Positions 35,701-47,700 of a DNA stretch of 64,000 bases are shown here, in pieces. Source of the stretch: Toxonevra muliebris (taxonomy: Eukaryota > Arthropoda > Insecta > Diptera > Pallopteridae). The notes beneath the pieces are model-generated. The model did no database searches. It saw only the letters and a list, made by a program, of their open reading frames with translations, and was not told where the DNA came from. The stretch spans positions 88,114,019 to 88,178,018 of the forward strand of contig OY829327.1 in assembly GCA_963691655.1 (NCBI GenBank), written 5' to 3'. Position numbers and translations under genes: made by a program. Every line of letters starts with the position of its first letter. Within the stretch, counting starts at the first letter, position 1.

Positions 35701-38700
35701 CTATTCTATATTAGCAACCAAAACTGTTCCTTACATGTTGTAATATTTATACAGCAATAAAGTATCACAGTAAAATGCAATTCTCATCACAATGTAAACG
35801 AAGCATGTTGTATGTTGAAGTGTAGCATTTAAGCTGACACACTTACCAACGACAGCAACAACGACAGAAGCCACAAGAACCAAAAAAAAACACAACAACA
35901 ACCAGCAAAATATCGCCAATGTTCAACGAGCGTTTTTCATGTCTACATTAAGAACAGAATTTATGCGAAAACTACAACCGCAGAGTAACCGCAATAGCAC
36001 ATAGAGACACAATCGAAAAGTACTTTACAAAAAAGTGAACTACTCACTACCGCCGAAATGTACTCTATACACTGCAGAAAGTTGTCTCACGCTGTCTATT
36101 TTCCATTTCACATCTTCATTCTTTTATTTGTCGTTTGTCGTGTGCCGTTCTTTTTTAAGCAGTTTACCCGACTTTATGATATAGTCACTTCAATTTGATG
36201 AGGCTTCTGTTTTCATCTGTCATCATCAAAGCATCCCAAAAGAATCAAATGAAAAATGTTTATGCTTCGTATAGAAACTTTGAATAACTTTAGAGAATAG
36301 CAAAATAGTATTTCCTTTTTATTTTAGGTACCTACTTTTGTTAGAGTGCTGTGCTGTGTTGTGTTTTTTGTATAACAAGTTTCATTTTAACTTTATCCAT
36401 TTCGATCAAAAGTTGAAATGCATCGACGCACTAACAAGCACCGACCAGCAACTGGCCAAGGACAGTTTTTCTTCTTTCTGTTTATTTATTTTTTTTTTTG
36501 TTTGAGTGTAAAAATTTTACTTGTTTAATTTAAGTTTAGCTTTATGAGAGTTGTTTTCGTATAAAATAGAACTTTCTTTTTTTTTGGGGGGTTCTTTTAT
36601 TTGTAAATTTTGTTGATGACCTTTTTCTTTTTATGGCTAGTGTTGAAAGTTTATTTTATTTCTTCTTTTGTGACAACGTTAATGAGCGTAACAAATAAGG
36701 TTTGTGCAATTATGGGCAATGTTTCATCAAAAAGAGCAAGTGAACTATTTTCAATGCGGCCTGAGCAATTAAAACTCGCTTGATGTTGGGTTATCAAAAT
36801 AACTCATACGCCATGATATACAATGCATAATTTATTTGAAGAAACTTCTTAAAATCAATTATGCAGAAATTAAAAGGACACAAAGTAATAAGTTAATACA
36901 GTCGAATTTCTTGTTTTTTATGACTGATGCTGTAGTTTGTTTAAAACATATATATAATATCATTCCATATAACCTGAATGAGGTATCTTAGGAGGCATTA
37001 ATGGTACGGTATTAAAAATTTAATTTTTTCTGTTTGTTGAATTAGTGGGTGTGGCACCATGCTTCACTTTTATTACTACTATTTCTACTACTACTTCTAC
37101 TACTATTTTCTACCACTTTGTTTCTAAAATTTCTTCTTATTTTCTACTACTTTTTCAACTAATATTTCCTACTACTTTTTCAACTAATATTTTCTACTAC
37201 TTTTTCAACTAATATTTTCTACTACTATATTTTACTAATTTTTTCTACTACCTTTTTAATACATTTTTAATTTAATACATACTTTCTACTATTATTTCAC
37301 TACTATTTTTTACTACTTTTTACAATTTTTTCTACTACTATTTTTTATTATTATTATTTCTACCACTCTTTCTACTCCATTTTTTATTTTCTTGTACTAC
37401 TATGTTTAACTATTTTTCTACTACTTTTTCTGCTACCTTTTTTCTACTCTTTTACAATAATTTTTAATATTATTTTCTATTCTTTTTCTTACTACCCTTT
37501 CTACTACTATTTTCTTCTACGTTTTTACTGCTATTTTCTACTACTTTCTCCATTCCTTTTTCCACTATTATTTCTACTACTTTATGAAATATCTTAAGAC
37601 CCTGATTCGCTGTCTTAAAATCCATTAGGTGGGGCTGTAACAAATGCTATATTTATAATAAATATTAAATTGGTTCAAATTTTTAAATAATTTTTGGGAT
37701 ATAATTAATAATTATAATTTTTAGATATAATTTCATGAATTGTCTTTGATATGAATATAGAGCCTGCCGATATATTGTTTCTATAACTCAATTGAAATCT
37801 AATAAAATTATATTACAGATATGCAGGAATTCCTATCTAACTGCTGAATGATCTCTTTAGCATCAACTGGGTTAAAAATTTTGCTCAAACGGTATCATAG
37901 GCTGATATGGCTTTGTTTTTGTCGAAAGTCGTTCACTGATGCGCCTAAATGTCTTTTGTTTTTGTAAATATCCACTATGTTCTTTGCTATCAGACTTTAG
38001 TTGTTTTCGTGTACGTCGTTGAGTTCACATCGGTGATAATAAAAAAGTTTAATTTTCTGGTCGTCCAGACGCAATGTAAACTTTCATTTCTAAAATTTAA
38101 TTAACACAATATTGATTTGAGATTTTCAATTATAATGATTCTCTGTTTTTGATGTACAGTTCCGCAAGTTAAATATTTTTGAAAATGTCAATTGTGTCAA
38201 TAATGAGACACATTTTTAAATCTAAAATTTTTTTTTCCAAATTCAAGGGAATTAGTTACTTCATTCTTTTTTAACTTTCGTGCTTTTTCACAGAAAAGGC
38301 AAAACAACGTTAGCCGGGTCAGCTAGTACTTATGTATATTACTTGCTAGCTTTCTTTGGAACTATTAGTAATTAAATAATTATATAAGAAATATGTGTAT
38401 TTCAATTAAATAAATTCTTAATGTGTGCTCGTGTGCATGTTCTCATATCGTTTTAGTTTATTCTAAGCGCAACACAATACAAAGCAAATCACAGTTATCT
38501 GCTTGCCTTAGAGCTGATAATCACCAAAAGCAATCCACAAGTATTTCTTGGAAATTATCACTTCTTCACTTTGTGTTGCACCACACAACTATTACAACTT
38601 GCTAAACATATGCATACATACAAGTATAAGAACATGGATATAAAGTAATTTGCATGTATATATGCATAATGTATGTTCATCATCAAATATATACATTTGA

Positions 38701-41700
38701 ATCCATGTATGCATGCATACATTTCAAAAGCATTCAACCACAGTATGAGCCATTATATTAAAATACCACCACATAAATATGTATGTATGTGTGGATCTTA
38801 TGGTGGTTTTCTTTGCCAAATAGAAACCGTTTACATGCAATAATGTATTTGTCCTTGTGTTGGCATGCGTTTTTGTATGTGTATGTGTGAATAAGCATGT
38901 GTATGTCTGTGTGAGTTTGCATAAATATTAAAGATAAACCGAAAAACAAACTAGAAACTTACAAAAAAATGAAGAAAATCTACCAATCTACCAAGATGCA
39001 TATGTGCATTGAGTAACATTTTTTGGGTTAATATTTTCTAAACCACAACGACAACAACACCAAATTGTAAAATGTGGTCCTGGAAGAAGGTGTAAATCAC
39101 ACACATGAGTATACATTACCACCACCTCTACATTCACAAGCAATTCGTTTAGTTTTCGAAAGCGTATGCATGTATAAGTAGCTATTTGCTATAGAAGTAG
39201 TTAGGAATTAAAAATGTGTTGCTTCTTCTTGTGTTCTTTTTTTTTTTTTAGTTTTCAATGAGCAGAGCTTTATGATTTGCAAACTAAACTTTTTTTGTGC
39301 CATTCTGCTTGGTTTTTTTTTTTGTTTGTTTGTTTGCGGTTATTGTTCATGTTTGTTATATTCACAAAATAATAAATCTCTGCCGACGTATGCATTTTGC
39401 TACTAACTGTAGTTTTTGATATGCTTCCGTAATGTATGAAAAAGCAACAAAAACAAAAATGCAAAGCTTAAATCTATATTTGCTACACATGCAAACATTT
39501 GATATGCTGGCAATAGTTGTGGGCGTATAGTTCTACATTGTGTGGGTATGTACAACTTATTTTGAATACGAATTTATTTTATGAAGTTTGTGGCTATCTA
39601 GTTGCAGCATAGAGTAAACCGAAATTCTCTAAATAAAATAAATAAATGCGTGGTATCTCAACATATGTACATAAAACTAAACTATTCATTACACATTTAA
39701 TTTAAAATTTCGAAACTAGTTTTTGAGTATACTTTGGGAGCATAAAAGTTTATTTTTTTAATATTATGTGCTAGCTCGGGGCTGATCATACTAATGGTTG
39801 GTATTTCACATAAGTGTGAAAGCATTATGTGTTGAAAGGTGACCCTACAGTTCCTTGAGTAATGTTTCTCTGTTTTTTCTTTAAACAAATTTAAAGAGGC
39901 AATAGCTTCAAGTTAATTGCTTACTTGCAGCATCGTAGAACATCCGTGAAACATCGTAGAAACGTGGGTACGTGACTGTTTTTTGTCTAGATCACAAAAG
40001 AATCATACCTATTTGAATTGCATTGACAAGACATTAAATAATATTCACTTTAAACTACATTGCTTACGCCTGCGCATACACACACATACAACGAAATCTT
40101 AAACGGTGATTCCGGTAGGAGATATTTAGCTGGTGGAAGTCTCGCACTGACTTCGGTTTTCAAAAAAAAGCACATACAACAAACTCACCTATCCACAAGA
40201 TTCGGATTTCCATGTGAACGCCAATAATTGCCGGGCTGTGCTGATTGTGATTGCGACATGCGAGATGAGTTGCAGGGCGATTGAATGCGTACCGAAGATG
40301 ATGATGAATGGCGTAAAATGCCACTACGAAAACTGCCACGGTAATTGGTGGCAACATTGCTACCTCCACCACCACTACCACCACCACATCCGCTACTACT
40401 ATTATTGCCACCACCACTGCCATTACTGCCGCCACCGCTACCGCCACCATTCGAGTAATTTGAAGAACAAGAATTACGTAAAATTCCACCGCCGCTATGG
40501 TGATGCATAAGAGATCGTTGCTGCTGTTGCTGTTGATGTTGGAGTTGCTGCTGCTGCTGCTGCTGATGCTGCTTGTCGCATTCCATGTTGCGATTTGTAT
40601 CCGTACTGACGCTGCAATATTTATTATAGCTATTGCCGTTGAAGCTACTATTATGCATTTGCAATTGCTGTTGGCTATGTTGTGGGCGGATGGTGAAGCG
40701 ACCACCCAAGCTGCAAGTTAAAAAACATAGAAGAGATGTTGTTATTTATGAATGTGCATACAGACAAAGCAGACAAAGTCATGAATAATGCAACACCAGG
40801 AAGTGTTGTTCCTGTTGCTATACTGTTGCAACAAAAGATTTGCATATTGATTGCTTGCATGCCGGGCGAGATTTGGAAAAGGAGCTACTTTTTGATCGCT
40901 TCAATTTTCATTGTATACTAATTACTCGTATTGTTGCATACTTTTTAGCATGGTATTGGGAACAGAAAAATGTGGTAACAGCAGTTGTAACCACAGATTA
41001 GCACAATTTGGCAGGTACTTATTTGCATTTTGTATGGGATTTGATTTTAAATTGCATCAGTTTGAATTTATAATGTTTTCTCGTTCCCTCCTTTACTTAC
41101 CGTCTAAATAACTCATTCTCCGGATGCTCTGCAGCAAAGCGTGCCTTCTTGCGTAATAATGGAATGGTCAAAGCATATGTGGTCATCATCATCAACATTG
41201 GTATGTAAAATGCAACCAATGAGCCAAAAACGAAAAACGCTCGATTATTTATCACGCACACATTCGGTTCTGGCATAATGTTTTTCTTATTTATGAGACC
41301 TAAAAGCAAACAAAAGAGGCTCACTAATTAAAATGTCGAAAACAACAATGGTCATACAAAAAACAAAAAAACAAAAAAAAAAAAACAAACAAAACATAAT
41401 CGAAAGAAAAAACTTATAACAATAAGCAACAAGAACAACATATCAAATTACCCAATACTGTAATTGAGCTGGACACCATCATGGCCATCACCCAGACGAT
41501 TGCGATTTTAATGCCCGCCAAACGTTTCGTAGAACGATGCCGCGCACCAAGCGGATTTCGTATGCCCAAATAGCGACCGAGACTAATGAAGCACATATGC
41601 AGAATGCTCGATGAGCAGGCAAGCACGTCGCACGTTACATAAATGTTGCACCATACGAAACCCAGTGGCCAATATCCTGCAAAAAAAAAAAAGTGAGAGT

Positions 41701-44700
41701 AAAGAGAAATGTATAAGTAAATGAATGAAAGGGAGTATACAAAGGAAACAGCAACAAAAAAAAAGCCTAAAGTTAATTGAAATTGAAATAAAAATGGAAT
41801 TGTTTGTTGCGGTTAGTGAGAAAAACCGCACAAAAATAGTAGCTTGGGGTTTAAGAGCATAGGGATAAAGTAGTCCACTACCATTGTATGTATGTGTAAG
41901 AAAATTTCTTTACATGCAAATGACGCGTACCTACATGTTTAATTCAATTTTCATTTCATTCTGTTTGAGTGAGGGTTTTTTTTTTCTTTTTGTTTTGCTT
42001 TTAATGTTATTGAACATATTGAAGTCTGTTTCCCAACACCTTCTACACTATTTATTATGTATGTATGTACATACAAATGTGATTAAGTTTTTGGGGAAAA
42101 ACTGCTAGTTTGACTCATTTTTTCAATCGAAATTTTCAAATTTGATGTTATGAAAAGGGCATAGCCGGGTTTCCAGGTCAGAAATGCCCCCAAACCGAAT
42201 CAAGTTTCGCATAGACCTTTGTAAAGCGCTTGATTTAAGAATGATTTGATTAAATTTTCAGACCATTATCTGTAATTTTGAATGAGTAATGGCGGATTTT
42301 GCAAATTTCGTTTTTCGCGTTTTTCAATTGAAAAAATTCACAGTGATTTTTTGATTTCGGAGACATATTTGGAATTTTTTCGCGAATTTTCTAACGCGAA
42401 ATTCGCGATGAAAAAAATCGCGAAACTTTTTACATGTGATTTTTTCATACTAAAAATACTACTCTGATTTTTCGTATATAAATAAGTTTCTTCCGAATAC
42501 TTATACCCCAATTTTTCTAGATTTTTACAAGGTGTGGACGGGGGTCAAAAAAAGTAAAAACCGAAATTGGCATTTCATATGAAATGCCATAAGGCCATAA
42601 AAAAAATCAATTAAAACTATTAACTTTTAACTATCTGCTATTTTAGCAACATTTTTTTTTTAATTTTTTTTGCAAACATTTTTTTTTATGAAAACTCAGA
42701 AATTTGTTTTTGCCACCCTAGTTGAGCTACGGTATATCACATTTAATACGCAGTGGAACAAATTTTCAACTTTTGCCTTATGTGCGAGATTTTCTAACGG
42801 TTTAAGTCGCTAATTACGACTGCGTACTCCGTTTTCCTCCATCACTTCTAGTTCACCCACAATATGGACCTGAAGTCAGAAAAATGGGGTCTTCAGGGCC
42901 TACCAAGAAATTTCTTTATTTCAACAGATACGAGTTTGATGTCTGAAGCAAAGTTGTTAAGCATAAAGAGATAAACAATTTTTGTGTATTCACTTTTCCT
43001 CCATCTTACCTGTTCTCTTGAAAATGGGAAAAACGAAATTTACAAAATCCGCCATTACTTATTAAAAATTACAGATAATGGTCTGAAAATTTAGCCAAAT
43101 CATTCTTAAATTAAGCGCTTTAAAAGTGTCCATGCGAAACTTGATTCAGTTGATTCAAATGAATCATAGTAGTTGCTGCTAAAATTCATAAAACTTTTGT
43201 TTATTTACATTCGTGGAACCTTCAGAGAAAATTTTCTTTTGGTAGAGTTTTTGTAATTTTCTAATAAATGGAATTTTTAGTGGAATTTACTTTTGTTATT
43301 TTAGAGTTGCACCTATTCTTGAGGTTTTTTTTCATATCAAATTTTTCATGTTATTCTGATTTATTTCAGTAATTCTAATTTTTTTTTGTGAGTACTCTTT
43401 TAAATTTAAAGCTATTGATTCCGCTTTATGTAAGTTAATGTGAGATTACTATCAATTTCTCATACTTTACACTATTTGATTTTGATTTAGTTATGAAAAA
43501 TCTTTAGAGCAACAAGAGTGAATTAGTCAAACCCATAAATAAATGCTCAAATAATAATATAAAGTCTAGTGAATAATAAATTTTCAAAGAAAAGTAGACA
43601 ATTATAAACTAAGCTATCCATAATCTTAATAGTTAAATTGAAATGGAGAGTTTACAGATGAAATCACATTAGCTCCCACAATTTCATATGTAAATGTGAT
43701 CTGAAAATTTAAAATTCAAAGCATTTATAGCTGCAATACCCAATGAATGATTCACGAAACTAAACTGAAATCCTATAGCAAAACATTTACCAAGTACAAC
43801 CGTAAGCTTCATTTACTACCTTCTACCACGTATGTTTTTTTTTTTTTTTTAGAAAAAGGGAGTCAATGTCAGTCAATGCAAATACGAGCAGGAGACATTT
43901 TAGCAATGAATACAATTGTATACTTGTGTGTGTGTGTAATACATACATAGCTAAACATAAATGCAGATAACTTATGCAAACAGATTTACACAGAGGCACA
44001 AACACTCCTACATTGACATATTCAAAAGCAATGTTTGGCACTGAAATAACAGACTGACTAACTGAATGACAGACGGACACATACATACATATCTGCGAAT
44101 ACAAGTACATGCAGGGTTAAGAGCTTTAATGTTCTGCTTGTTGTAAGTGTTTGCTCATAGACACACACACATATGTACATATCCAGTTTTTGGCATACAT
44201 ATGTATGCATGTGCATGAGTACTTGCTTCTGTGTGTGTGCACACGCTGTATGGTATATAAGTGTTTCCTTGGTGTCAAAAACAGCAGACGCTTCACATAT
44301 GTGAAACATAGGCCATATACCTATGAATAAATATGTGTTTGCATGTATGGGTTAGTATTTTTATGTTTACATCAAACTAAAATAATATGAATGAAAAGGT
44401 TCACACTTATGAGTTTGCCCTAAGTAGCTTAATTAACAGCAACGACAGCCAGCGCTTATACATAGAAATAAAATGGCTGGATATTAATGAAGTAATTACA
44501 GCAAATTGCTGGAAAGAAATGTGAAATTTGTACATATTGCCCTGCCAATTTGTAGCAATTGTGGCTAATAATATGTTGAATTTTGAGATTGCATTGTAAT
44601 AACAATTGATTCAAAAGGTTTATGTTGGGCAAAACAGAAATATGCCATTGAAAAGCAACATCAAAAAAAGAAAGAGAAGGAAAACATTATTGAAACTTAA

Positions 44701-47700
44701 GAGGCATGCCTTTTAAAAGTCCAATGAAGTACTGAAGTACATGTTTGTGATTTTAAAAGGAGTGGGATCTCATGTTGGTGATACCAGAATAGGTGGTATT
44801 CTTTTAGTTCTTATCTCGAAAACAAAATCGCATTCAGGTATTTTAAAACAACCTGACTATAAGGCATAATCTCGATACTTTTCAAAGTTCAAAGAGGCGT
44901 TAAGAAATTTCAATATTTTCAAAGATTCTCATTAGCAATTTTCATTTATTTTTATGAATTTTTTCGCATCATAATACAAAAGAAACTTCATGACCTTAAC
45001 CTACTTCAGCTAAAGTGTGCCCTAAATAAATATTTATGTTTATCCATTCATATATATTTGCATTATATATGTACATATATGTACGTCCACATATATGTCA
45101 CCATTACTCTGACAGATGTCATGTTCATGTGGATTAATTTGTTGCTAACATTCTCAGTTACAAAACATTTTCACTTCAATGTTCTTTTCCTCTCCATCGA
45201 AGGTCATTCATTCTAATATCAAACCAAATGGAAAAAATACAACTTAATTTTATGCGTTAATATGGATAAAGTATGTAGCCTCAATTCTTTAATTCTTCTA
45301 CATACACAAACACAAAAGACAAATAAAAACTGAAATAAAATTGGAAAATAGCCATCATATATTTTCAAGTTTATTGAGTTTGAAAAGTAAACTAGATTAT
45401 TTCCACTTTGCAGCGGCGTTTCCTGAAGTCAATTTGGGACGAAAATCTTAAAATTTGTATCTGTTTTCTAAGCTGCTAATGCTGTCTCAATGAAGAAGTG
45501 ATGTCAATGTAATGAGGCGATAAATTTTAACTCAAAAATAAATGCTTATCAATAAGAGAAGGCGTGATGGATGAGCATCATTCATATTAACCAAGAAACA
45601 TGCATTTGTGATGAAATGAAAGGTTTTACTTTGAAGAAATCTAAATAAATAAATTATTGATCTGTAAGTAATGCAAAAACATACAAAAAATATACTTGTA
45701 AATATTTAATACCGATTTAAAATTAATACTAATATGATATCCACAGTTCTCTTTACAGCAAAGTTATTTGTTTGAATTCGTATTTTGAAATGTTTTTCAT
45801 TTTAAAAAAATATTTATCCCTAGAGTAATTTGACATTAAATGAAATTGTAAAAGATATAAAAGTAAAAGTATATAGCATTAATGCAAATTATACTTGTTT
45901 CCCTCTTTTTTTTTACGATGCACGCTGAAGTGGATTGAACACTACTTAATATAAAGACACTGTGAAAAAATTGAAGAAGAAACTGTAAGTTCAAACACTT
46001 TTGATTGATTGAAAACTAGTAACAATTTCCATGAAATCGACAATAGTTGCATCTACAAGGTTATAAAACTCTAAGTTTTTTAAGTTTATCCATTATTTAT
46101 GTGAGTCTTTTGTGCTTTTTATATTTAGAAACATTTTCTTCAACGTTGATTTATATGATCAAATTCATAAGGTTTATAATTATTTTTGGTTTGCACTACT
46201 GGCTTTTTGATCGTTAATTGAAAACGCAAGTTTTACTTCGTTTTTTCTTCCAACGTTTCGCTGATTTCTTTTCAGCTTCTTCAGGGAGATATTTTATTTT
46301 CGAATCTACATGTATATTTAATAAATTAGAAATAAAAAAATGCAGATTTTTGAAGACAGACGTTTAGCGTTAAATTACTTAATAATTTAGTTAGATTTTT
46401 ACCTCTTTCTCTAGTTTTAAGCAACAAAATATTACTGCTAAATATAAGCTACACTGTTTGTACTTCTTTTACTAAAATACTATTTTTCTCTCAGTGTAAA
46501 AAGGCAGCTTATCTCTTTTTCCTTTCTTTTGTTATATGCTGCTTCTGCTGCTGCTTTTCGTCAATATGTCAATTGTACAAATCTATAAAAATTTGTTTAC
46601 TTTTATTTTTATATTTATTTTTCTTGGAAATCTTTATATGTTTTTTTTGTTTTTTTGTTTTGGTACTTCTACTTTTTATGAAAATGTTGACATAAAGTTT
46701 TTGAGGGTCATGCAAGCTGTCGTCGTTGTTTTGAGGGAAGAACCAAATGCTTTCGTTCCATCTTTATATCTCGTTCTCAAGCATTGGCACGCATTAAAAA
46801 TGTATTAAAGAAGTTATTTATTTAACTAAAGTACATACTTTTAAAAGTTCTTGCTTAAAATGGTTAGAGCATCATTTTTATAAATAGAAAGTAGTGATTT
46901 GATTCATTTCCGTATCATTGAATTTTTTCTTATAGCTTTAGAACAATATAAGCGAGTGCTATATCTCATATTCATATTTAAATAAATATAGTTTAAATTG
47001 GTTTGTGGTTGGACTATAAATCTATTTGGAATCTGTTTTGAATTTTTGGCGCTCTGAATATATAACGCGAAAGAGATCGGAGATTAGTACTTAAAATGAA
47101 CAATTGGCTAAAATCTGTTTTTCTATTTCCATTAAAACTAACCGAACTCTTTTCCTCTTACAAAAGCTGAAAACTTTTATACGAATGTGACACACAGTAA
47201 AATCCTTTTTTTTTTAATTTTTTGGGAATTCTAATTCTAATTGAAATTGTAATTTTGCTTCACCTGCAGATAGAGTTAGGAATAAAAAAAAAAAAAAAAC
47301 AATTGGTATTGGGAAAAAATAAATGCATTGTTGTTGTTGGTTTTGTTGTTTATTTTTATTCCATTAAGTCTTTCTCTAGTCTAGAGGGAGAGAGAGAGTG
47401 ATTAGGAAAGAAATCAATTCGTATAGGATAAATGAAAATTTGAATAGGTTAGTGGTCAGTGTTGCCACTTTCAAACTTTTAGTCGTGGTAGATTGTGCCA
47501 TTAAAATGTGGTAGATTTTTATTTTTTATATTATTCAGCAAACAAAAAAATAAATATTTTAATTTTTAATAGTGTTTTAGCTTAAAGAGTTAAAGTTATT
47601 TTATTGTAAAAACAAAAACAGAAAATAGTTTTTATAATTGTTTTTTTTTTTTTTTTTTTTGTTATAATTTCACGGCTTTGTTCGTTGTTAAACAAATTTA

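Larger units (their letters stand above)
34644..40188 (-). other. Dop2R intron 4 (5.5 kb)
   Basis: It runs from GTGAGT at 40188 to GCAG ending at 34644, phase 2. It holds the TAC-rich tract at 37060-37590, the dispersed repeat at 36385-36475 and AT-rich DNA. No other gene was recognised on either strand. Confidence 0.85.

Noticed and set aside
38299..38327. Helitron call from the CAGCTAGT end
   Set aside because: There is no hairpin before the end, no TC start and no coding domain. It is kept only as a low-confidence site.
40214..40721. Long open frames on both strands over the exon-4 repeat region
   Set aside because: They are Leu-, His- or Val-rich translations of the CAG/CTG and GGN repeats in alternative frames. 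Only the minus-strand frame joined by splice sites gives receptor sequence.
46230..46300. Inverted words around AACGTTTCGCTGATTTC and CAGCTTCTTCAGG as a transposon end
   Set aside because: They resemble known repeat ends, but no partner in the opposite orientation was found within several kilobases.
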